Below, one piece after another: positions 7,162 to 13,046 of a stretch of 13,046 bases of DNA. The position numbers and the translations under genes are program-made. Numbering within the stretch: the stretch's first letter is position 1; the number at the start of each line of letters is the position of its first letter. This DNA is from CAYLWW01 sp964387585. Lineage in GTDB: Bacteria; Pseudomonadota; Alphaproteobacteria; Rickettsiales; Midichloriaceae. Location: the NCBI GenBank assembly GCA_964387585.1, contig CAYLWW010000042.1, forward strand, positions 1 to 13,046, in the 5' to 3' direction. The notes under the pieces are model-generated. The model saw only the letters and a program-made list of their open reading frames with translations, was not told the origin of the DNA and made no database searches.

Positions 7162-7635
7162 ATGGTAATTAAAACTCATAATCCTGATCATAGCGCTATT
7201 TATGCAGCTGCTAAAGAGCTAGACAGTTATTTTATAACTCATGTTATAGAAATGTCTCATAATAATATTGAACCCAATTCTATACTAGGTGGTGGTGAAG
7301 GAGAAAAAATATTTAGGCACTTCTTATTTAATGAATACGGCAAAGTAATGAGTGATAAATTAAATATATTAAGAGATAATGTTGCTTCTGAAATGATCAA
7401 AAAAAGTAATTCTACTATTCCTATTAATAAATCAGAAGAATTAGAAAACTTAATTAGTTATAGCAGTAACGCAACAAAGCACCTTAATTACATAAATAAT
7501 ATTGATCAAAGTGAAATTATAAATCATAAAAACAAAATAGATTCGTCAGTAAATAATTACTATAATCAAGAAGAAAGGATTATGTTAAAAGCAGTAAAAG
7601 ACATAGAATCAGGAAAGGTAAATGAAATAGCATAA
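7162..7635 (+). CDS. flgJ: FlgJ-like flagellar rod-binding protein without muramidase domain
   Basis: Rod-binding protein thought to cap or assist assembly of the flagellar rod. Residues 14-80 match the FlgJ N-terminal (rod-binding) domain: AAKELDSYFITHVIEM, then LGGGEGEKIFRHFLFNEYGKVMSD, equivalent to the 'GGGxGExxFRxMLxxEYAKxMA' pattern. The C-terminal glucosaminidase domain of enterobacterial FlgJ is absent, as is usual in alphaproteobacteria (CheL/FlgJ-short type), so a separate muramidase would be needed to open peptidoglycan. Residues 82-157 are an Asn/Ser/Lys-rich tail with a final helix (EERIMLKAVKDIESGK) and no family I recognise. Position directly after flgI supports the call, since flgI-flgJ order is common. 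No signal peptide, consistent with export through the flagellar apparatus. Confidence 0.85.
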   Translation: MVIKTHNPDHSAIYAAAKELDSYFITHVIEMSHNNIEPNSILGGGEGEKIFRHFLFNEYGKVMSDKLNILRDNVASEMIKKSNSTIPINKSEELENLISYSSNATKHLNYINNIDQSEIINHKNKIDSSVNNYYNQEERIMLKAVKDIESGKVNEIA

Positions 7636-7715
7636 TTATATCGAATATATTACTTAAACTCGATTTATATGCTCAATAATTAATCAATTTTAATAAAGAT
7701 ATTTAGCTTTTATAA

Positions 7716-7843
7716 GCACAGTACAAGAGCATCATGTCTATACCTGGTATAAGAAAAAATTGAAAAATTTATTGGTTTTGTGCTCACTGCTCTAATACAG
7801 AATTTTGACACCAAATCCACAACAACTCCCCACTACCATCATC
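7716..7843. other. Higher-G+C island with coding-like scraps, possible mobile-element or dispersed-repeat relic
   Basis: Within the convergent spacer 7636-7870 the base composition changes: 7780-7843 is about 44% G+C by hand count, against a clearly lower value in the flanks. On the plus strand 7716-7763 reads AQYKSIMSIPGIRKN-stop, reminiscent of the 'SIPGIG' motif of IS110-type transposases. On the minus strand 7843-7787 reads DDGSGELLWIWCQNSVLEQ-stop. A short palindrome, tatacc-t-ggtata, sits at 7739-7751. Neither scrap is a gene on its own. A decayed insertion sequence or a genome-wide repeat is the best explanation, but the evidence is thin. Confidence 0.3.
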
Positions 7844-7870
7844 TTGAATTTATAAAACAATAGCTAAATT

Positions 7871-9196
7871 TTAAAAGGAAAATTTCATACCTATCATAGC
7901 TAAAACCCCTTTTTTAATGTTAGCAAGGTTATCAGATTGTTGAAAATTAAACCTAGCTATTTCAATATAACTTAGTAGCCCAGGAGCATTTCGATAATCT
8001 ATTCCTAAAACTGTATTTTGCCAATTAAATAGAGATACTTTACTGGTAGTTGCAATATCTTTATCTGTAAATAAATTATTTTTACTATTGATTTGAGTAA
8101 TACTAAAACTAAATGGTCCTGCTGAATAGCCTAGACCTAAAGTCCAATAACTATTGTTATTGCTACTGGGTTTGGCAACAACAAGATCTTTTAGCAAATA
8201 TTCATTAAACAATCCTGATTGATTTAAATTTCCATATGAAGCGCCTATTATAAAACCTAAATATTCCACATTAGCTCCCAATTTCCATGATTGCAGGCTA
8301 TATGGATTACGTCCTTTGATCCCTATTTCTTTATTATTAATGTCCGTACGAAAATTAGTATCGTAATGTATTGTTTTGTTATCAGCTTTGCCATATTCAG
8401 TATTAATCGCAAATTTAAAACTCAAATTATTAAACTTATTTGCGTAATATAAACCAGCATTTATTACATTATTATATTTTATATGACCTTTAATAGTATT
8501 TTTATTGTTATTGGTGGTAGCAAGACAATCTCCCATTAAACAAATATTTGGTATATACGATAAGCCAATAGTCCAAGAATATATTTCAGGAGAAATATAA
8601 TTGATTTTATTGACTCTCGCTCTGTTAAAGTCAATGCCATATTGATCGCTCCATAAATTAGGACTAAAGATAACATAGTTTATATATTGAGGTGAAAACA
8701 TTGCTTGTAACCAGTAATTAACGTCTCCATTAATACCACCACTCCCACTAGCAAAGCTTGATGCATCAACTGATAATTTTTTGTTAACACCAAAGCAATT
8801 GAGGACCTCTATATGGCCAGCTTTTCCTTTTATAAACAGTATTTTATTACTGGTAATATTATCTTTAAAAGTATTAAAATCAAATATTATATTTGAACCA
8901 TAAGTTAATGAATCTGTATTATATTCTGCTGAGATATTAAGATTTGGTTTCGATACAATATTGCCAGATCGATATTGAAAATTGTTATCATTACGGAGAA
9001 AAAATTCGGAATCTTCTTTATATACAAAAGCTGATTCAGTTTTTACAAAACCTTTTAACTTGATCTTGAACTCGTTTTTTAACTTATCAACACTATTATC
9101 TGCATAAGCACTAGATAACAAGCAGTAAAAGCAGATATTGATGATAACAATAACTGCCTTAATAACCTTAGCATTTAGGTAATTTTTGACTTTCAT
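7871..9196 (-). CDS. Outer-membrane porin, Rickettsiales type
   Basis: Probable beta-barrel porin allowing diffusion of small solutes across the outer membrane. The 441 residues begin with a signal peptide: Lys-rich start, hydrophobic core at about 11-29, cleavage likely after A-Y-A32. The mature chain has many short alternating beta-strand segments, Asn/Gly/Ser-rich loops and ends in aromatic F441 (MKFSF), the usual outer-membrane insertion signal. The segment GHIEVLNCFGVNKKLSVDAS with SGSGGINGD (127-158) resembles the region before loop L3 in alphaproteobacterial Gram-negative porins and Rickettsiales homologues. A cysteine pair in a loop (about 219-224, CLMGDC) might form a disulfide. It is convergent with flgJ and divergent from the DUF6765-like gene; the shared 91-base spacer carries an inverted repeat. 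The porin class is inferred from architecture and the loop motif; substrate unknown. Confidence 0.8.
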   Translation of the reverse strand: MKVKNYLNAKVIKAVIVIINICFYCLLSSAYADNSVDKLKNEFKIKLKGFVKTESAFVYKEDSEFFLRNDNNFQYRSGNIVSKPNLNISAEYNTDSLTYGSNIIFDFNTFKDNITSNKILFIKGKAGHIEVLNCFGVNKKLSVDASSFASGSGGINGDVNYWLQAMFSPQYINYVIFSPNLWSDQYGIDFNRARVNKINYISPEIYSWTIGLSYIPNICLMGDCLATTNNNKNTIKGHIKYNNVINAGLYYANKFNNLSFKFAINTEYGKADNKTIHYDTNFRTDINNKEIGIKGRNPYSLQSWKLGANVEYLGFIIGASYGNLNQSGLFNEYLLKDLVVAKPSSNNNSYWTLGLGYSAGPFSFSITQINSKNNLFTDKDIATTSKVSLFNWQNTVLGIDYRNAPGLLSYIEIARFNFQQSDNLANIKKGVLAMIGMKFSF

Positions 9197-9227
9197 GAAT
9201 AAATTTTTTTTAATTTATTACTCCCAA

Positions 9228-9266
9228 TTATATATATTTATAAGTAATTTAAGTAAATATATATAA
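9228..9266. repeat. 13-bp perfect inverted repeat in a divergent promoter spacer
   Basis: Positions 9228-9240 (ttatatatattta) and 9254-9266 (taaatatatataa) are exact reverse complements around a 13-base centre. The centre and right arm contain a tandem 9-mer (taagtaatt at 9241-9249, taagtaaat at 9250-9258). The repeat lies between the porin (start 9196, minus) and the gene at 9288 (plus). It could be an operator for both, a leader hairpin or chance in A/T-only DNA. Confidence 0.4.
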
Positions 9267-9287
9267 ATATTAATTAATTAATAAAAT

Positions 9288-10307
9288 ATGGATATAGAAA
9301 TTCATTACTATGTTACTTTTTTACTGGCAAAACAGTTAGGACTTGATACACCAACATCTTATAAGATAGCTTACAGCTCGCAATATATTGATGATAATAC
9401 ATCATATTACCTAATTAGGGATTTAAAAAATAATCAAACTTATCGTAATATTATTACTCAAAGTTATAATCTCTTACTTTCTAATGACGTCTTAGAAAGT
9501 ATATATTTAGCTTTTCATTTTATACCAGAATTAGATAATAACTTATCTAGCAATTCAAATTGTAGTTCAAGAGTAGATAATAACTATAATAAATTCAATA
9601 CTATAGCAGGTGGTTCATTAGCTAGAGCTATGTTAAGGTATGCACTATATAGCAAAAATCCATATTGGATAGGCATAGCTTCTCATGCTTTTATTGATTC
9701 TTGGGCACATCAAAATTTTACTGGAACTAATGATACTTTTAACTCAATATCGCCAGGTGTTTCTTATTATGAGCAAAATCAATTGTTTACTATCAGCAAG
9801 ATAGGTCATATGGATGCATTAGGTTATCCAGATTTGGTAGGGAAACAGTGGTATGATCATAGATTACGTAATTGTAAAATAAATAATAATAACAGATTTA
9901 AATTAGCTATTGAAGAACTATTACAAGAATACAGCAATAGTAATAATGCCAACCAATTAAAAGAAAATAGTAATTTTATTAATAAAATTACTAAGATATG
10001 GGAAATAAATCATAACTCTATTAGTAGTAGAATAGAAAATTATAATAAACTTGCTTACGACTCATATAAATGCCAAATAATACCATATCACCATAACCTT
10101 TGGCTTAAAGAAGCAACCTCTAAAAGCTTAATAAACAATTATAAAATTTTAAGAAAATTTAAACCAATTTCTATTATAAAAAGAGTATGGAAAAGTAAAA
10201 ATTATAAATCATCTAATTGGTATCAATTTCAAGAAGCTGCAAAAATCCATTATCATACTATTAATCGTAAATTTAAATTATGGAGGAAATTTTCTCCACT
10301 TGATTAA
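9288..10307 (+). CDS. DUF6765-like protein with a metal-hydrolase-like N-terminal half
   Basis: Function unknown. The opening, HYYVTFLLAKQLGL...KIAYSSQYIDDN (6-37), matches what I recall of the DUF6765 family. Conserved-looking polar residues are spaced like metal ligands: H6, D35-D36, H77, then HAFIDSWAHQNF (H133, D137, H141) and IGHMDALGYPDL (H174, D176, D182). The H-x3-D-x3-H pattern in a helical protein resembles the zinc-dependent phospholipase C/S1-P1 nuclease type of active site, so a zinc hydrolase (perhaps a lipase) is an inference. Residues 195-339 are Asn/Lys-rich and helical with no recognised domain. There is no signal peptide or membrane segment. It is divergent from the porin gene and convergent with rmuC, so it is a single-gene unit. 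A host-directed role is possible but unsupported by direct evidence. Confidence 0.75.
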   Translation: MDIEIHYYVTFLLAKQLGLDTPTSYKIAYSSQYIDDNTSYYLIRDLKNNQTYRNIITQSYNLLLSNDVLESIYLAFHFIPELDNNLSSNSNCSSRVDNNYNKFNTIAGGSLARAMLRYALYSKNPYWIGIASHAFIDSWAHQNFTGTNDTFNSISPGVSYYEQNQLFTISKIGHMDALGYPDLVGKQWYDHRLRNCKINNNNRFKLAIEELLQEYSNSNNANQLKENSNFINKITKIWEINHNSISSRIENYNKLAYDSYKCQIIPYHHNLWLKEATSKSLINNYKILRKFKPISIIKRVWKSKNYKSSNWYQFQEAAKIHYHTINRKFKLWRKFSPLD

Positions 10308-10329
10308 GATCAGAAAAATGACTGCTGAG

Positions 10330-10369
10330 CTCTTGTTAAGCCTAGCATACTAATACGTGTAAACAAGAG
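10330..10369. terminator. Possible bidirectional terminator between convergent genes
   Basis: ctcttgtt at 10330-10337 is the exact reverse complement of aacaagag at 10362-10369, with a 24-base loop. It lies between the 3' ends of the DUF6765-like gene (+) and rmuC (minus). The loop is long and the T-run after it (gattattt) is interrupted, so termination strength is doubtful. Confidence 0.4.
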
Positions 10370-10383
10370 AATCGATTATTTGC

Positions 10384-11670
10384 TTAAATATCTAACTTAG
10401 GCACTATGGTCAAAGATTCGCTATCAACTTTAACTGGATCATTTTCTTCTAAAAAAGATAACTTATTATGAATTATTTTAGATCGATTCTCTGCTTCACT
10501 AATAGCCTGCCCTGCCTGCTCTAACTTAAGCTTAGTTTTGTTTAAGATATCAGCAAACTTAAGGAACTCTTTGCGAACAATTTCAAGCATTTTCCAAACT
10601 TCACTTGAACGCTTCTCTATGGCTAAAGTTTTAAAACCCATTTGCAAGCTATTCAAAATAGCACTTAAAGTAGTAGGGCTAGTAATAATAACCCGATAAT
10701 CACTTTGTAGCTTTTCTATTAAACCAGGACGCCTTAATACTTCAGCATACATTCCTTCTATAGGCAAAAACATTATTGCAAAATCAGTAGTAAAAGGAGG
10801 ATTGATATATTTATCAGAAATCATTTTAGCTGATTTTTTAATGTTATTATCTAACAATTTTGTCTGTATTTCTAACTCTGCTACATTGCATTGTTCCTGA
10901 GCTTCAACAAGACGTTGATAATCTGAAAGTGGAAATTTTGCATCTATAGGCAACCATATTTGAGTCAAATTACTATCTCTGCCGGGAAGTTTTATAGCAT
11001 ATTCAACACGATCCTGGCTATTAGGCCTAACTGCTACATTAGAGTCATATTGCTCACTAGTAAGTAATTGCTGCAATAAATTATTTAACTGTACTTCTCC
11101 CCAAATGCCACGAGTTTTAACATTAGTTAAAACCTTTTTCAGGTCCCCTACCCCAGCTGCTAAGGTTTGCATTTCTCCTAAGCCTTTATGGACCATTTCT
11201 AACCGTTCACTAACTATTTGAAATGATTCTCCTAAGCGCTTTTCTAAAGTATCGTATAACTTTTCCTCTACAGTAGCTCTTATTTTTTCCAATTTAACGC
11301 TATTATCTTCCTGAATTTTGGTTAATTTTTCTTCTATAATAGTACGAATTTTCTCTAATTTTAACTCATTTACCTGCTGATTTTGTCCTATATGTTGGTA
11401 CAACAACTCAAAATTACTACGCTGACTTATTAGTATAGACTGTACGTTTTGCGATATACTATTTTGCAATAAACTTATTTGTTGGTTATTACTATTAAGA
11501 TTATCCTTAAATAAAGTGATAAGTTCTTGCTGTTGTGAAGAAACTGAATTTAATAAAGCTGCAAATTCATTTTGTAACTTTATTAAATTAGCTTTTTGCA
11601 AAAACCTACCTAATATAAAAAGAAATATTGATATTAATATTGAAAACAATATTAAAAGCTCTATAAGCAT
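10384..11670 (-). CDS. rmuC: DNA recombination protein RmuC homologue
   Basis: RmuC family protein, a nuclease-fold protein implicated in limiting inverted-repeat-mediated recombination and genome rearrangement. The 428 residues contain an N-terminal membrane helix (4-23), a long coiled coil (25-165) and the RmuC core (about 183-395). Core signatures: RGIWGEVQLNNLL (187-199), the D-x-K-containing LPIDAKFPLSDY (240-251), FLPIEGMYAEVLRRPGL, the ITSPTTLSAIL segment and SSEVWKMLEIVRKEFLKF. The coiled coil holds a near-exact tandem repeat of 22-residue period (KLEKIRTIIEEKL at 104-116, KLEKIRATVEEKL at 126-138). The predicted topology anchors it in the inner membrane with the coil and nuclease in the cytoplasm. 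It is convergent with the gene at 9288 and lies 142 bases downstream of the zinc-finger gene. Family call is secure. Confidence 0.94.
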   Translation of the reverse strand: MLIELLILFSILISIFLFILGRFLQKANLIKLQNEFAALLNSVSSQQQELITLFKDNLNSNNQQISLLQNSISQNVQSILISQRSNFELLYQHIGQNQQVNELKLEKIRTIIEEKLTKIQEDNSVKLEKIRATVEEKLYDTLEKRLGESFQIVSERLEMVHKGLGEMQTLAAGVGDLKKVLTNVKTRGIWGEVQLNNLLQQLLTSEQYDSNVAVRPNSQDRVEYAIKLPGRDSNLTQIWLPIDAKFPLSDYQRLVEAQEQCNVAELEIQTKLLDNNIKKSAKMISDKYINPPFTTDFAIMFLPIEGMYAEVLRRPGLIEKLQSDYRVIITSPTTLSAILNSLQMGFKTLAIEKRSSEVWKMLEIVRKEFLKFADILNKTKLKLEQAGQAISEAENRSKIIHNKLSFLEENDPVKVDSESLTIVPKLDI

Positions 11671-11812
11671 TTCTTATTAACTCAAGTAAATTGATAAATT
11701 ATTAAAATATTATATTAGCGATTTAAAGTTAAGTAACTAATAAGTAGTCAATGCATAATCATATAAAAACTCTTCAACAATTAAGAACTTATAATTGAGA
11801 TATTTTGCTAAA

Positions 11813-12058
11813 CTAGCTCTTAACTTTCTTTATAAATACTTTGCTACAATAAGGGCAGCTTACTTTATCTTGTTTTTTAAGTGATAAATAGACACATGGA
11901 TGCGCTGACTTACATGAATCACCGTAACAAGAAATCCATTCTCCTTCTACCTCAGTATAAATATCACGAGAAAACTGATTTACTTCTTCTAAATGATTAT
12001 TACCAATGTTATGATTTTTAACAGTTAAATTTATAGCAGAACGATGTTGTTTTTGCAT
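11813..12058 (-). CDS. CHCC zinc-finger protein (NDUFS6-like)
   Basis: Small protein of 81 residues whose C-terminal half is a CHCC zinc finger: C44, H53 followed by P and V-Y-L (HPCVYLSL), then C68-P-Y-C71. The nine-residue C-to-H spacing and the H-P-x-V-Y-L block match the family that includes the NDUFS6/NUMM accessory subunit of respiratory complex I. Alphaproteobacteria, including Rickettsia, carry short free-standing members, thought to take part in complex I assembly or stability; that role is inferred from the mitochondrial relative. Two more cysteines, C49 and C55, lie inside the finger. The N-terminal 40 residues are polar and unremarkable. It is in the same direction as rmuC but 142 bases away, so it may have its own transcript. 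Confidence 0.83.
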   Translation of the reverse strand: MQKQHRSAINLTVKNHNIGNNHLEEVNQFSRDIYTEVEGEWISCYGDSCKSAHPCVYLSLKKQDKVSCPYCSKVFIKKVKS

Positions 12059-12335
12059 TAGTTTATATTGGCTAAAAGTTATAATTTAAAACCTAAATGT
12101 AAACTTAATATTAAAAACATACGCTAGCAACATATATTTAATAATAACTATTTATTCTTTTAAATAAAGATATTTGCATATAAATATAATGATACTTAAT
12201 AAAGTAAATTATTATGGTTGAAAAAAAAAGTAAAACATGAATATAATAAAATTAAACGTCAAAAAAAATAATAAAAAACTAAAATAGACTAAATATTTAT
12301 TAAAATAATCTAATAAAAACTAATGCTTTTTATAT

Positions 12336-13046
12336 ATGAAAAACAGTATATCGAATAATAATTACAATATCTTTAAGAGCGAAGATTTTGAAAATACTGG
12401 TGGAGTAACTGATGGGCGAAGCTTAGGGTATCAGGCTCGCTTGAGGAATGAAGGAGAAGATAGCTCACTTTATCAGTTCAAAAGGTCAAATAGCGTTATC
12501 ATTAGCATTATAGAAAGTTTTACGCTCTTTCTTAAGCAGCTAGGTCGCCGTATTGTTGGGTTAGATACAAATAAGGCAGATATATTAGGTGAGTTTATAG
12601 CATCTAGAATTAATGAAGTTGCTCTAAATAAAGAAGGTTTGGAATATGAATTAGCACCTAAAGTTTCATTAGTAAGAGATGATAGAAATAATGAGTTTAT
12701 GATGGTATCTCGTTATCTCAATAACGATAAAGTAAATAAAGATAAGTATTTAGGAGAAAACTTAAATAAGTTAATAGATAATTTAGCACAGAAAGAAGGA
12801 ACAAAAGTAGAATTTGTTTTAAGTGATAAAGAAATTCCTGGTGCCACAAATACATTTATACTAGATAAAGAATATAACACATCAATCAAAAAAGATAAAA
12901 TCACTGTAAAAATACCTAAGAAAGAGTATTATCAAGCATTAAAAGTATCAATGTTGTTAGGTGATCATGATGTGAATTTAGGAAATATGTTTGGGGTATA
13001 CGACAAAGCAAAAGGTGAATTACACATAGGAAGAATAGATTTAGGG
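12336..13046 (+). CDS. Kinase-fold protein, possible LepB/PI-kinase-like effector (3' end outside window)
   Basis: The first 237 codons of a longer protein. The start is fixed: an in-frame stop at 12321-12323 precedes the ATG at 12336 with no other start between. Motifs are ordered as in the protein/lipid kinase fold: glycine-containing VTDGRSLGYQAR (24-35), a candidate ATP-binding lysine in YQFKR (K49), helix C-like ADILGEFIASRI (E86), hinge-like FMMVSRYL (121-128), the catalytic loop GDHDVNLGNM with D212 and N217 five residues apart, and IDLG with D235 in the DFG position. The window ends there, so the C-lobe is unseen. The loop resembles PI3/PI4-kinase-like families, including the N-terminal domain of the Legionella effector LepB, more than classical Ser/Thr kinases. 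No signal peptide. Upstream, 277 bases of very AT-rich DNA hold no other gene; TATAAT at 12185-12190 lacks a matching -35 box. An effector role is inference. Confidence 0.65.
   Translation, partial: MKNSISNNNYNIFKSEDFENTGGVTDGRSLGYQARLRNEGEDSSLYQFKRSNSVIISIIESFTLFLKQLGRRIVGLDTNKADILGEFIASRINEVALNKEGLEYELAPKVSLVRDDRNNEFMMVSRYLNNDKVNKDKYLGENLNKLIDNLAQKEGTKVEFVLSDKEIPGATNTFILDKEYNTSIKKDKITVKIPKKEYYQALKVSMLLGDHDVNLGNMFGVYDKAKGELHIGRIDLG

Noticed and set aside
11778..11797. caatta/taattg hairpin downstream of the zinc-finger gene as a terminator
   Set aside because: Only six A/T-rich pairs and no T-run after it on the minus strand.
12214..12288. Two tiny open frames (8 and 16 codons) upstream of the kinase-like gene, overlapping by ATGA
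   Set aside because: Very Lys/Asn-rich in A-rich DNA, no ribosome binding site and no similarity that I recognise; likely chance.
12713..12904. 63-codon open frame on the minus strand
   Set aside because: Antisense to the kinase-like gene, whose motifs are coherent in the plus frame.
1..13046. Search by eye for CRISPR arrays, complete insertion sequences, rRNA, tRNA and phage genes
   Set aside because: No regularly spaced repeats, no intact transposase or integrase and no conserved RNA gene apart from the 6S candidate.

Overview
The window reads as a piece of the chromosome of an AT-rich, host-associated alphaproteobacterium of the order Rickettsiales. The signs are strong A/T bias in coding and spacer DNA, almost no recognisable Shine-Dalgarno sequences, family-typical Rickettsiales/alphaproteobacterial products (LptB, YraN, SerS next to TatC, ZapA followed by 6S RNA, RmuC, a CHCC zinc-finger protein) and a Rickettsiales-style porin. 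LptB implies that LPS is transported to the outer membrane, which fits a Rickettsiaceae-like lineage better than Anaplasmataceae. An intact FlgI and a FlgJ-type rod-binding protein show that the lineage carries flagellar genes, as reported for some Midichloriaceae and ciliate-associated Rickettsiaceae. The genus cannot be fixed from this sequence alone.

Layout. 1-890 (+): 3' part of lptB, then yraN. A perfect 13-bp hairpin (901-935) separates these from the convergent serS and tat genes (980-3470, minus). The tat gene is unusual: one continuous 399-codon frame has a TatB-like N-terminus, a charged linker and a complete TatC. 3580-4520 (+): an unidentified small charged gene, zapA, and a 6S RNA whose own sigma70-type promoter lies in the 3' end of zapA. 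4578-5783 (+): an RDD membrane protein and a membrane-anchored thioredoxin-like protein of CcmG/TlpA type. 5963-7635 (+): flgI and a flgJ-like gene. 7636-7870: convergent spacer with an island of clearly higher G+C that may be the relic of a mobile or dispersed repeat. 7871-9196 (minus): outer-membrane porin. 9288-10307 (+): a DUF6765-like protein with a His/Asp-rich metal-hydrolase-like N-terminal half, divergent from the porin across a 13-bp inverted repeat. 10384-12058 (minus): rmuC and a small CHCC zinc-finger gene. 12336-13046 (+): the start of a protein with kinase-fold motifs, cut by the right edge.

How it fits together. Most of the window is envelope and housekeeping biology: LPS export, twin-arginine export, periplasmic thiol chemistry, P-ring and rod of a flagellum, and a porin, together with division (ZapA), transcriptional control (6S RNA), DNA maintenance (RmuC, YraN) and tRNA charging (SerS). 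The most unusual items are the TatB-TatC fusion, the flagellar gene pair sitting alone among unrelated genes, the DUF6765-like protein and the kinase-like protein at the right edge. The last two are candidates for host-directed proteins, but that is inference only. No complete mobile element, CRISPR array, rRNA or tRNA gene was seen.
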